DNA from: Granulicella sp. dw_53
GTDB lineage: Bacteria; Acidobacteriota; Terriglobia; Terriglobales; Acidobacteriaceae
Length of the DNA stretch: 64,000 bases
Direction of reading: 5' to 3'
NCBI RefSeq assembly: GCF_018449545.1
Contig: NZ_JAAVUR010000013.1
Coordinates: 1-64,000 of the forward strand
In this document: piece after piece, positions 16,740-25,701 of the stretch
Numbering within the stretch: position 1 is the first letter of the stretch
Layout: every line of letters starts with the position of its first letter
Notes under the pieces: generated by a model
What the model was told of the DNA's origin: nothing
What the model saw: the letters and a program-made list of their open reading frames with translations, nothing else
Databases searched by the model: none
Position numbers and translations under genes: made by a program

Positions 16740-18361
16740 ATCTTGAATGGCGTATTTCGTGTAATAGCATCGAAGCTCTGGAAGATGCGGCGGCCAAGGC
16801 CAAGCCCAGCGGAAAACCGGAACCATTCGTGTCGTCGTTCGAGACAGCGAAGACGGTTCCTTCGGATCTATATGACAAGGTCTTGCGTGATCCGCGTGGC
16901 TATATTATCCCGGCCGATCAACCGGATTTCCGATTGCAACCAAGTTCGTCAACGCGTTGATGAAAAGTGGCGTGACGATACTTCGGCGGCACTTACCCAT
17001 ACAGCGAACAGGCGACCGCGGACTTTACCGTTGCAGGCAAAAGTTATCCAAAGGGATCATATGTCGTCATCGCCGCGCGGGCTTTTCGACCGCAGATGCT
17101 CGATCTATTTGAGCCACAGGATCATCCGAACGATTTTGCGTACCCTGGTGAACCCCCTACTCGTCCTTACGACGCGACCGGTTGGACGTTGGCATTCCAA
17201 ATGGGCGTGCAGTTCGACCGCAAACTGGAGCCCTTTACCGACCCATTCGCAAAGATCACGACTGATCTGGCGATACCACTGCCGGGTACGATTAGTGGAC
17301 CTACGAAGGTAGCTGGCTTAATCGTCAGCCATTCCTACAACGATGCCTTCACCCTGACCAATCGTCTGTTGAAGGCAAATCAACAGGTGTACTGGCTTAC
17401 TACGAAGACAAATGTAGGCGGCAAGGAGATGGCTCCGGGAACGATCTGGCTTCCCTACTCTGCTGAGACGGAAGATCCTCGAAACAGTGACGACACAACT
17501 AGGCATCAATGCCTTTGCTGTGGCAAAGAGACCCGAGGGCGATGCTCTGCAACTTCATTTGGAGCGAATCGCACTCTATGACCAATATGGCGGCTTGATG
17601 CCCTCTGGATGGTTTCGCTGGCTGCTGGAGCAGTTCGAGTTTCCCTCTACCGTAGTGTACCCACAGACGCTAGATGTAGGCGATCTGAAGAAGAAATACG
17701 ATGACATTCTCTTCAGCGATGGAGCTATCACAGCGCAGGGTCGGGATAGCCTAGCCGGTTCCTCGCTGGCATCGCGTCAACCCAAGCCAGAGACAATTCC
17801 TGCGGAGTCCCTCCCTTGGCTCGGCGCTATCACAACTGAGAAGACTATTCCTCAGCTACAGAAGTTTGTCGAAGAGGGCGGGACTCTGCTAGCGATCGGT
17901 AGCTCGACTAGCATCTATGAGTCCTTCCACCTGCCGTTAGTGAATGCAGTAACAGAGATCGTTAAAGGCAAGACGGTCAATGTCTCTCCTGAGAAGTTCT
18001 ATATCCCGGGATCGTTGATGCGTACCCGGGTGAACACCGAAAGCCCGGTGCGTATGGCATGCCAGCAAAGGTGGACGTATTCTTCGATAGAAGTCCAGCG
18101 TTCCGGGCCGATCCCGATGCGTCGTTTCACGGAGTGCAGACGGGAGCTTGGTACGCCGGCGGAGACCTTCTGGATAGCGGATGGGCATGGGGACAGCAAT
18201 ATCTGAACAACAGCATCGCCGTGGCCCAGGCAAAAACGGGCAAAGGCAAAGTGATCCTTTACGGACCCGAGATCACCTTCCGCGGACAACCACACTCAAC
18301 ATTCAAATTCCTGTTCAACGGGCTGCTCTACGGACCGGCAACTCCAGCCGTTCTGAAGTAG
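16740..18361 (+). pseudogene. Decayed M14-type zinc carboxypeptidase (C-terminal two thirds)
   Basis: Pieces of one protein can be read by switching frame. One frame gives DLYDKVLRDPRGYIIPADQP up to about 16930, a second FVNALMKSGVTILR near 16960, back to the first for ATADFTVAGKSYPKGSYV and MLDLFEPQDHPNDF to about 17480, a third for QLGINAFAVAKRPEGDALQ to about 18050, then the first again for VFFDRSPAFRADPDA to the stop at 18361. At least four frameshifts are needed. The order and content match the C-terminal half of the intact M14 peptidase at 25698-28385 (FYIPGS, LSPAFQV, KYLNNTSAL, GKGRLVLFG). The zinc-binding catalytic part is absent. Near 18055 a single missing T would restore the frame. 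This is a dead relic. Confidence 0.85.
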
Positions 18362-18425
18362 AACTACCGCTGGAGTTCAAGCCATGACGCAGCAAACCCT
18401 GGGGCCGGAAGTGTCGTTCCGGGGC

Positions 18426-20663
18426 CTACTGCCCCCCAGCCGAGAGCGTCTGAGTTGCTGCCCTGAGAAGAACAGATTCCCGTTCGATCGCCGCTGCCGT
18501 GCGAGCAATCTCCACATCGACGCCCTTCCACTCCTTCTGCTCGACGGCCTCGCGCACCGCGGGTAAAGTTTTGACACCATAGCCAGTAAAAAATCCAGGT
18601 GCATAGATCATGTTCTGAAACCATGGCCGATTGGGGAGACCAGTTGAATCGAGGAGGGCTCGTTCGGCCCGGATGAGTTCCGGATTCACAGAGGACTTCG
18701 AGGCATTTGCTGCAAGGGCCTTGTCGTAGTCGGCAGCAGCTGCAGTGAGGTCGTCGGAGGCTTGATCGAGCGGGGCAAAGTTGAAGTAGGGCGGGAGTGC
18801 TTCCACAGGCGGAGCTATCCTTTTCTTCTTTGGATCCTCGAGAGCCTTATAGACTCCGTCGGCAATTTCGGTGTTGCGCTCCTTGATCTGCGAGCGCATC
18901 GTGTCGGCCAGCTTCTTCACTTCAACTACGTAGGTATGAATGGTCTCCGCAAAGTCCCCAAACTGGAAGGGAATAACATCAGCATCAGCCATGCGCATCA
19001 TCATCGTGCCTGCGGTTTGAGCCAGGGCGCGGCCATAGACGAAATCAGTGTCTTGAAAGTGGGTGTACCAGTAGAAGTCGTCGTAGATAGAGTGATACTG
19101 CCCTCCGCCCTGATCTTCGCCGCCGAAGCCCAGATTCACGCTGGCGATTCCGAGGTGGTCGATGAAAGCGGTGTAGTCCGAACCAGATCCAAGAGCTCCG
19201 ATGCGAGTATCGGAACGTGACCGAAGTTCGGTCTGTGCCTCCGTTGCAGCATGCGAAAAGGAGACCAGACGCTCCCTCTTCCAAACCGACATCTTCGTCT
19301 CAGGGTCTTCAACGTCTTTGGTGACACTGTTGATGAAGTTTTCAAGCGAATGCGAACCCTCCGCGCGAAAGTAGCCGCGGCCATTGCCGTCGGAATTGAA
19401 ATAAGCAACGGCGTGCTTCGAAAGTTCTTCGGCATGGGTTTCGACCCACTCCGTGGAGCCGAGAAGAGCTGGCTCCTCGCCATCCCAGAAGCAATAAAGC
19501 AGAGTGCGCTGAGGGCGCCATCCCTGCTTCAGAAGTTCTCCGAGACCGCGAGCTTCTTCGAGTTCGGGGCTGGCGCCGGAGATAGGGTCGCCTGCTCCGT
19601 TGACCCAGGCGTCGTGATGGTTTCCTCGGATGACCCACTGATCGGGAAAGGTAGAGCCAGGAATGCGGGCGAGGACGTCATAGAGAGGCTTGCGATCCCA
19701 ATTGAAGACTAGTGCCAAATGAGCCTTCGCGATACTGGGACCGGTCTTGTAAGTGATGGGCAGACTGCCGCGCCAATTTTCCGGGACGAGTTCACCACCG
19801 AGAGAGAGCAGAAGGGGCTTGGCATCTTCGTAGGAGATGGGCATTACAGGAATCTTGGTGATGGTCTGGACTTCGGCGAGAGGGATGAGCTTTGCACCCG
19901 GGACAGCACCGATTCCGGGGGTTTGAGGATCCCCTGGATAGACGGGCATGTCCATAACGCTGCCGCGTTGCGCTCCGTCCGACGGTCGCATTGGACCATC
20001 AGGGTATATATCGCCGCGTGCGTAGCCGTCATCGCGGGGATCAGAGTAGATCAGGCACCCGACAGCTCCGTGCTGCGCGGCCAGCTTCGGCTTGATGCCG
20101 CGCCAGGTCTGACCGTAGCGAACAATCACAATGGCGCCCTTCACCGAGACTCCCATGGCCTCCAACTGCTCATAGTCGGAGGGCGCACCGTAGTTGACGT
20201 AGACGAGCGGAGCGGTGACATCACCGTCACTCGAGTAGGCGTTGTAAGTGGGGAGTTGCTCTTTCTTCTGATCGGAGGTGGGATCGATCTTGAGGGCCGG
20301 CTCGTCGAGCTTTGCGACAAACTTAGTAGGACCGAGGAGCTCTAGCTTTCGAGTCTTCGGTGTAGGAAAGAGTGTGTCGAAGACCTCGATTTTGGCATCG
20401 AGCCCGTAAGATTTGAGTTGCGCAAGCAGCCACTCCGCGTTGTCCTTATCGTAGGGCGACCCGACGTGGTGGGGACGAGCTGAGAGACGGCGCATGTTTT
20501 CACGAAGGCGGGCGGTATCTGGCATGGCGCGAAACTTCTGTTCCCACTGAATCTCTAAGGCAGAGTGTTCCGAGGTATAGCCCCGGAGCGGAGTGGCAGG
20601 GCCACCGTCGACTGCGAACGCAGAAGTGGCAGCGAGGGTAAAGAGGGCAATCATTTTACACAT
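18426..20663 (-). CDS. Secreted M28 peptidase, glutamate carboxypeptidase II-like
   Basis: 745 residues with a short signal peptide. The order follows M28B proteins such as glutamate carboxypeptidase II: a peptidase half, an inserted PA domain (about 150-300), the main zinc domain, then a transferrin-receptor-like helical dimerisation domain (about 610-735). Zinc-ligand regions are visible: GNHHDAWVNGAGDP, FWDGEEPALLGSTEW with the catalytic Glu pair, AYFNSDG, and GGQYHSIYDDFYWY with the last His. It should cleave C-terminal residues from peptides in the periplasm. The start may be the first ATG or the ATG three codons later, which overlaps the upstream small ORF stop. It is last in a minus-strand peptidase run with the M20 gene. 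Confidence 0.88.
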   Translation of the reverse strand: MCKMIALFTLAATSAFAVDGGPATPLRGYTSEHSALEIQWEQKFRAMPDTARLRENMRRLSARPHHVGSPYDKDNAEWLLAQLKSYGLDAKIEVFDTLFPTPKTRKLELLGPTKFVAKLDEPALKIDPTSDQKKEQLPTYNAYSSDGDVTAPLVYVNYGAPSDYEQLEAMGVSVKGAIVIVRYGQTWRGIKPKLAAQHGAVGCLIYSDPRDDGYARGDIYPDGPMRPSDGAQRGSVMDMPVYPGDPQTPGIGAVPGAKLIPLAEVQTITKIPVMPISYEDAKPLLLSLGGELVPENWRGSLPITYKTGPSIAKAHLALVFNWDRKPLYDVLARIPGSTFPDQWVIRGNHHDAWVNGAGDPISGASPELEEARGLGELLKQGWRPQRTLLYCFWDGEEPALLGSTEWVETHAEELSKHAVAYFNSDGNGRGYFRAEGSHSLENFINSVTKDVEDPETKMSVWKRERLVSFSHAATEAQTELRSRSDTRIGALGSGSDYTAFIDHLGIASVNLGFGGEDQGGGQYHSIYDDFYWYTHFQDTDFVYGRALAQTAGTMMMRMADADVIPFQFGDFAETIHTYVVEVKKLADTMRSQIKERNTEIADGVYKALEDPKKKRIAPPVEALPPYFNFAPLDQASDDLTAAAADYDKALAANASKSSVNPELIRAERALLDSTGLPNRPWFQNMIYAPGFFTGYGVKTLPAVREAVEQKEWKGVDVEIARTAAAIERESVLLRAATQTLSAGGQ

Positions 20664-20824
20664 AGGGCAGAATCCTTTTGATTCAAGTAAATAGGTGCGA
20701 AATGAGAATATAACGGTTCAGGCGATCGCATAGAAAAGCTCGACAAAGGTACGGCCGCCCCGGCCACTGCCCCCTGGATGAACTCACGACGATTGACCGC
20801 AGCAATTTCCCTCTTCGGATCCAT
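20651..20824 (-). pseudogene. Orphan twin-arginine signal fragment
   Basis: The peptide starts MDPKREIAAVNRREFIQGA and continues AVAGAAVP, a clean Tat signal (RREF plus hydrophobic run), but after that only about 30 residues without any motif remain before the stop. The stop overlaps an ATG of the M28 gene (ATGA). It looks like the N-terminus of a lost Tat-exported enzyme, shortened by a deletion; alternatively it is a small coupled leader gene. The neighbourhood contains two other damaged peptidase or amidohydrolase genes, which favours decay. Confidence 0.45.
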
Positions 20825-20888
20825 TTTGCCTCCCTGCAACAGTGCTTGATGCGTTAAGGTACGAAGTGAGTTGAAGTACGAAAACGTC

Positions 20889-22259
20889 TTACTGGAGCAG
20901 TGTGAGGACGATCAACAGAGCGTTTTGGGGCCCCTTCCATGAATCTGTGACATCATCGATCTCATTCAAGGAGTGCGCCCCCTGATCCTTTCCTCCTCCA
21001 CCAATGGTGATCGCGGGGATGCCCAGATGCATGGGTATATTCGAGTCGCTCGAGCCGGATCCGAATGTGGCCTCCTGCAGGCCCAGAGATTTGATCGAAG
21101 CTATCGCAGTGGTCACAATGGCAGTGTTCGGATCAGTCTGTCCAGCCGGCCGAGTTCCAATCTCTTCGATCTTGACGCTGAGCTTGCCTTTGTCTTTCCA
21201 GCGGGCATTTTCCTCGTCCAGACTGGCATGAACGACTGCCTTGAACTTCGCGTCCAGAGCATCTAACGACTTAGTGTCGGGAGAGCGCTCATCGAACTCA
21301 AACCATGCCTCGAACGGAATAGAGTTGACGGAGGTTCCTCCACCGACGCGGCCAGCGTTGAAGGTCGTTTTAGGCTCAGTGGGAACTTGAAGATCGTCGA
21401 TATGGGCGAGTGCGCGGCCTACAGCCTGGATCGGATTTGCAATTCCGAAGGCGCCGTAGCTATGGCCTCCCGGACCAGTGAAGGTGACTCGGTAACGATA
21501 GCTACCTACACCTCCGTTCGTGACGCGATTGGCCTCGCCCGGCTCAATTGAGAGGAAGTAGTCGATTTGACCCTTCATCGTCGTCCCGAAGAGTTCTTTC
21601 ATTCCCCTCAGATCTCCAGGACCTTCTTCTCCCACATCTGCGACGAAAGTTAGCGAGCCCTGCGTCTTGATGTGGGTGTCGTTCATTGCCTTAATCACAG
21701 AAAGAAGCGCGGCGAGACCACGGCAATCGTCGCCGATTCCGGGACCTTTGAGGATATTGCCTTTGCGGGTAACATGAACATCCGTCTCCGCCGGAAAAAC
21801 GGTGTCTAGATGGGCCGCGAGCACGAGGTGCGGATGAGCCTCCGCACCCGGGCGATCGCCCAAGACATTTCCGGCATGATCGATACGGACATTTGCCAGG
21901 CCGGCCTCCTTGAAAAGGCGCGCAAGCTCTGCTGCCCTCTTCTCTTCATGAAAAGGCGGCGAGGCGATCTCGCAGATCCGCACTTGTTCGTCGATAAAGT
22001 GCGGTTCGTTGCTCTTGATCGCTTGCATCGCAGCCTGAACGTCAGACCGGGCAAGGATGGTATCGGGTGTCGCGGCTACCTTCGCTTCAACGCGATGAAC
22101 AGCGCACAGGAGGAGGAATGCCGCCGGAATTACAAGATGTCCAGGGGAAGAAGCTTGCCGCCCAGCATGCAGCAGCCGTGACAGAGAAAGAACAGCAAGG
22201 AAGACGGAATAGGCCAGGCATTTGCGAGCCATCAGAAGAACAGAGAGTCGGCGTTTCAT
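20889..22259 (-). CDS. Secreted M20-family metallopeptidase (PepT/CPG2-like)
   Basis: About 456 residues from the ATG of MKRRLSVLL; a frame extending 29 codons further upstream lacks signal-like features. Hydrophobic stretches follow (about 10-60), consistent with a signal or membrane anchor. M20 motifs are clear: LAAHLDTVFP (first zinc His and Asp), GPGIGDDCRGLAA (bridging Asp), ADVGEEGPGDLRG (catalytic Glu pair), a dimerisation domain starting GPGGHSYGAFG, and GGGGKDQGAHSLNE near the C-terminus (last zinc His). It should remove amino acids or small residues from peptides outside the cytoplasm. It lies about 50 bases upstream of the Tat fragment and the M28 gene on the same strand, suggesting one peptide-scavenging operon. 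Confidence 0.85.
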   Translation of the reverse strand: MKRRLSVLLMARKCLAYSVFLAVLSLSRLLHAGRQASSPGHLVIPAAFLLLCAVHRVEAKVAATPDTILARSDVQAAMQAIKSNEPHFIDEQVRICEIASPPFHEEKRAAELARLFKEAGLANVRIDHAGNVLGDRPGAEAHPHLVLAAHLDTVFPAETDVHVTRKGNILKGPGIGDDCRGLAALLSVIKAMNDTHIKTQGSLTFVADVGEEGPGDLRGMKELFGTTMKGQIDYFLSIEPGEANRVTNGGVGSYRYRVTFTGPGGHSYGAFGIANPIQAVGRALAHIDDLQVPTEPKTTFNAGRVGGGTSVNSIPFEAWFEFDERSPDTKSLDALDAKFKAVVHASLDEENARWKDKGKLSVKIEEIGTRPAGQTDPNTAIVTTAIASIKSLGLQEATFGSGSSDSNIPMHLGIPAITIGGGGKDQGAHSLNEIDDVTDSWKGPQNALLIVLTLLQ

Positions 22260-22483
22260 TGATCGGATAGTTCCCCCATCGTTCAAATTCGTAACTTGTG
22301 ACGAAAAGAAAACGGTCAGTCGTAGGAAAAGGCAAACCGATACCAATGGAAAACAGAGAGCGCACAGCGGAGCTTTCGCTAGAACCGAGACTAGTCGTTG
22401 CGAGGCAACGAACGATCTGCTGTTTTTGAGATGAGGCTTTGACTAGTTTCTAATACGTCGCTCAACTCCTGTCAATGCATTCA

Positions 22484-22741
22484 TTAGGACTTCCCTTCCA
22501 CAAGTGCGCCCTGCGTCTCCGCAATTACGGTGGAAATTGCTTCGCCTAAATCGGGATCCTGCGTTATGCTCTTTTCAACACCACTGAAATTTGAGTTATG
22601 CACAAGAGAGTTGAGAAATTTCTCTTTTCGAAGTCCATCGGCGAAGAGGTCTTCTTGCGCACTCGACACTTCATCGCTCGACATACCAGCTAATTCGAGT
22701 GGATCCCCCACCCTTTTCGGTCCGACGCTGCAATTTCCCAT
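22484..22741 (-). CDS. Unrecognised 85-residue protein
   Basis: A small acidic, soluble product (contains SSDEVSSAQEDLFADGLRKE and DPDLGEAISTVIAETQGAL) with no signal peptide, membrane segment or motif I know. GGGAAG lies about seven bases upstream of the ATG. It is transcribed toward the M20 peptidase gene but separated by over 200 bases, and divergently from the amidohydrolase fragment at 22785. Composition looks protein-like rather than an antisense shadow, but the evidence is thin. Confidence 0.35.
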   Translation of the reverse strand: MGNCSVGPKRVGDPLELAGMSSDEVSSAQEDLFADGLRKEKFLNSLVHNSNFSGVEKSITQDPDLGEAISTVIAETQGALVEGKS

Positions 22742-22784
22742 CTAGCTTCCCGTCCCAGTGTCAATACTCGAAAGGAATTAGCCC

Positions 22785-23354
22785 GTGAAGATGTCCCGCC
22801 CGTATCTCTTAGCCTTGGCAATCACCCTTCTCCCGACAATCTCGCACGCCGCGGAACCTACAGGCACGACTCTCTACGTGCGCTGCGGCAAGCTGATGAC
22901 TACAGTCTCAGATCCCCTCAAGGGACCAACCTCGATTATTGTCACCAACGGCAGGATTACGGCTATTGGCCAGTCCCTGGCGGTTCCAGCCGGAGCCACA
23001 GAGCTCGATCTCTCGAAATACACTGTCGTCCCAGGATTCATCGATTCGCACATTCATCTTTGGAGCGGCCCGAGAACCCATGGATCGAGCGCATCCTACG
23101 GTCTCCAGACGCTCCGCGCGCAGGAAGCTGTCGCCTATGCCTTGAAGTCCGGTATTGTCGGTGTGCGAGTGCTTGGAACCGACGGCTTCATTGATGTGGC
23201 GCTCGCAGATGCGGTAGATGAAGGCACCATCTCAGGACCGCACATCCTCCCTTCGGGTCATCAGATGTCGATTCCTGCGGGCCACTCGAACAGCTTTACC
23301 TGTCCCGCGACGATTCCTTTGGATGCCTTCTACACCCCATTGCTCTCATCGTAG
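22785..23354 (+). pseudogene. Secreted amidohydrolase, N-terminal fragment
   Basis: From a GTG preceded by AAGGA, the product has a Sec signal (LLALAITLLPTISHA), the composite beta-domain opening of metal-dependent amidohydrolases (IIVTNGRITAIG), then VVPGFIDSHIHLWSG with the HxH metal motif. Family members run to about 400-450 residues, but here the frame stops at about 189 residues, before the carbamylated Lys, the later His ligands and the Asp. The following DNA belongs to a different protein (an M14 peptidase tail), so a deletion probably joined two genes. The product cannot be a complete amidohydrolase. Confidence 0.8.
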
Positions 23355-23524
23355 ATCTACTGCAAGGCAAAGGGCACATGGTCCTCTTCGCTCTGCGGCC
23401 CTTCTGGCGTTGGCAGACGCAAGGAAGCTACTTCTTAGGTTTCAATGACGTCTTGAACTGGGCTCATCTGGACGCGGGCACACCAGCGCCACCCGCAGAA
23501 AAGAAAGCGGGCAGCACCGAGTAA
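23336..23524 (+). pseudogene. C-terminal remnant of an M14-type carboxypeptidase
   Basis: In another frame from the amidohydrolase fragment, overlapping its last codons, the DNA reads LLQGKGHMVLFALRPFWRWQ, then QGSYFLGFNDVLNWAHLDAG and a Lys/Ala tail to TAA at 23522-23524. GKGHVVLFAIRPFWRWQTQG followed by a short NW..LDAG tail is the usual end of the large acidobacterial M14 peptidases. No start or catalytic domain exists here. A rho-independent terminator follows directly, probably the original one of the lost M14 gene. Confidence 0.7.
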
Positions 23525-23541
23525 CTTCCTTCAACATAAGG

Positions 23542-23584
23542 AAGAGCCCAGTCCCGCTTATGGCCGGGATTGGGGCTCTTTTTG
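23542..23584 (+). terminator. Rho-independent terminator
   Basis: AAGAGCCC (23542-23549) pairs with GGGCTCTT (23573-23580), and an inner stem GTCCCG/CGGGAT is separated by a small bulge; a run of five T (23579-23583) follows. It lies just after the M14 remnant. The run of A before the left arm is too short to make it a convincing terminator for the fucosidase gene, which ends nearby at 23622 on the other strand. Confidence 0.75.
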
Positions 23585-23621
23585 TAGAACACTCACTTAT
23601 AAGGTTCCTCGGGCATCCGAA

Positions 23622-25259
23622 CTAACGCTTAGGAACCGGAAGGTCTTCCCCGAAGATCGTAAGTAAAGGATGCTGAAGGACCGCCCGGTACTCATATAGT
23701 TGGCCTGGCTCGGGATGAAAAGTCGCAGAGAACTGACCAGGGTGCTCTGCGAGCTCGAGTGGAAGATGCTGCCAACCGTGTAACCGCGATCGGGTATCCT
23801 CTCCTGTAATAATCCTGTACTCGAATCCAAACCTTGCTCCTGGAGCATCCGCTCCGTCCTGCCAACTGCCTCGCAATGTCACCACGCCATCTCCAAGTTG
23901 CGCCGGCAAAGTATGGACAATAGGTGGCGTAAACGCTTCTTCCACATTCGTCAGACGGATTACTGAAGGGTAAGGCCAACTGTCGCTATCCCGCAGACGT
24001 TGTGCCCGCATGACGCGAATGTGTAGGCCGTCTGCCTCCTGGTGTGCTGTACTCAACGGATGTAGGTCCGGTCGATACTCTACTGTCTGATCATCCTGCC
24101 CGAGAAGACCCACCGTAGTACCAGGAGTTGTCCGCACGGTCTTTAGGACAACTTCACGCCAGGTACCCCGCTTCCACACCGGCGAATCATCGTCGCTGTC
24201 GAGGATTGCGTAGAGCGTATGTTTATCCTTCGATCTCGTAAACCAGATGTCTCCCTCATTGGTAACCACCCAAGGCCGCGTGCCATAGATGGCGTCCGAG
24301 TTAAGGAACATCCATGACCCGAAGGTACGCAGGCGATCCTCTTGCTCCGAAGGAAGAGAGCCATCAGCTTTTAGCCCGACGTTCAACAGGAGATTTCCCC
24401 CTCTAGACCGGGTCTGAATCAAAATACGCAGAAGATCGTGGACGGATTTATAGTGCTCGTCGGAGGGCTGAAATTCCCACGCCGTGCCGATGGTCATGTT
24501 GCTCTCCCAGGCCCCCGGTAAGGGCGCTCCAGGAATATTCTGCTCCGGCGTCTCGATGGCTCCGCGTGTAACGACCGTGTCTGGCTGCAGCTTCCACGCA
24601 ATGTCGCGAAGTTCCTTGGCTTCACCGTCGAAGAAGACAGCAGCCACCGGGCCATAGTGTGTCATCAACTCGGTGATCTGGTCCTTATCGAGCTGCATCA
24701 AGCCAGGATTAGCGCCGGGTTGCACCTGTGGAACAAGGCGCTCGATTGGCTTACCGTTCTGATGGAGCCAGAGGAAATCATCCGGAGAAAAGTAGACGCC
24801 CGGAGCGATCCCCTGCTTACGAAAGGCGGAGAACATCTCAGCAGTAATGTCCTTGGCATACGGGGTATGCATACTGTTAAACGTGACCGTCTTCGTGTCC
24901 CACATACAAAAACCGTTGTGATGCTTAGTGGTGAACATCATGTAACGAAAGCCCGCGGTTCGAGCGAGTCGCGCCAGGCTATCAGGATCGAAGTGAACCG
25001 GGTCGAAGGTCTGTGGCAGTTCGCGATAGAAGCGGTCCACGTACTCGGGGCTTGCGCCTGCGAGCGTGTGGCTGATGATCAGACCGAGTTGTGAGTCAAC
25101 ACTCCAATGAATAAATAGGCCAAGGCCTTGATCGCGAAACCACTCCAACCGCTCAGCCCGATTTTCTTGTGGAAAGTTCGACTGAGCAACAAGTGGAGAT
25201 CCCGCCATCGTGGTAACCAATATAGCTATGCATGTGCCGATGCGCAGAAGGGAAAACAT
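23622..25259 (-). CDS. Secreted alpha-L-fucosidase, family GH29
   Basis: 545 residues from the ATG at 25259 (a GTG five codons upstream is the alternative). It has a Sec signal ending near VAQS. GH29 features: WFRDQGLGLFIHWSVDS near residue 45, FTTKHHNGFCMWDT near residue 115 (substrate-binding His pair), and VAAVFFDGE where the Asp near 211 is placed as the catalytic nucleophile. The C-terminal 200 residues form a beta-rich domain usual in bacterial fucosidases. It releases L-fucose from glycans outside the cytoplasm. The only fucose-catabolic genes in view are at 49229-52299, so the two loci probably work together. The acid/base Glu cannot be placed with certainty. Confidence 0.9.
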   Translation of the reverse strand: MFSLLRIGTCIAILVTTMAGSPLVAQSNFPQENRAERLEWFRDQGLGLFIHWSVDSQLGLIISHTLAGASPEYVDRFYRELPQTFDPVHFDPDSLARLARTAGFRYMMFTTKHHNGFCMWDTKTVTFNSMHTPYAKDITAEMFSAFRKQGIAPGVYFSPDDFLWLHQNGKPIERLVPQVQPGANPGLMQLDKDQITELMTHYGPVAAVFFDGEAKELRDIAWKLQPDTVVTRGAIETPEQNIPGAPLPGAWESNMTIGTAWEFQPSDEHYKSVHDLLRILIQTRSRGGNLLLNVGLKADGSLPSEQEDRLRTFGSWMFLNSDAIYGTRPWVVTNEGDIWFTRSKDKHTLYAILDSDDDSPVWKRGTWREVVLKTVRTTPGTTVGLLGQDDQTVEYRPDLHPLSTAHQEADGLHIRVMRAQRLRDSDSWPYPSVIRLTNVEEAFTPPIVHTLPAQLGDGVVTLRGSWQDGADAPGARFGFEYRIITGEDTRSRLHGWQHLPLELAEHPGQFSATFHPEPGQLYEYRAVLQHPLLTIFGEDLPVPKR

Positions 25260-25395
25260 GCGACGAGTGTACACCGACTCTCAGGACAAATTATTTTTTG
25301 AAGACATGAAACTACTATGCGAATCGCAGGAAGCTAGGACTTCTAGCCTAATGGTAACTAGGCATTTCACACTACATCGCTCCTCGTCGCAAGCC

Positions 25396-25701
25396 CTACT
25401 CTTCAAGCTGCTCTTGGCGATTGAAGTTTGGGGTCTCCACAGAGATGGAAATCATATCCGGCTCCAACTGAGGTAGTGCGTACATCCCATCCCCATTCGA
25501 GTGCAACACTCTGGTCCATCCCTTCGAAATATCTATCACCGTAATTGTGGCACCCGGAATAACAGTTCCTGAGGCGTGCGTCACTATTCCATGAACTTCT
25601 GCAAGCACGCCTTGTGCATACAAAAATGGGTCAAAGTTCTCCACAAGCAGCAATGTCGCAAATCCTAGCACTATCCTGAATCTGTATGATCCCTTTCTCA
25701 T
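25396..25701 (-). pseudogene. Truncated Oar-like receptor N-terminus (signal + carboxypeptidase-regulatory domain)
   Basis: 101 residues. An N-terminal hydrophobic signal (IVLGFATLLLVE) is followed by a carboxypeptidase-regulatory-like beta-sandwich: VHGIVTHASGTVIPGATITV and later GDGMYALPQLEPDMISISVE. This is the N-terminal module of acidobacterial TonB-dependent, Oar-like receptors, which normally run to about 1100 residues with plug and barrel. Nothing of the barrel is left downstream. The start overlaps the stop of the M14 peptidase gene (ATGA), so it is probably still translated. A small secreted single-domain protein is the alternative. Confidence 0.5.

Noticed and set aside
22396..22410. 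CGTTGC-GAG-GCAACG hairpin before the M20 gene
   Set aside because: A 6-bp stem without a T-run on a useful strand; too short to call a terminator or operator.
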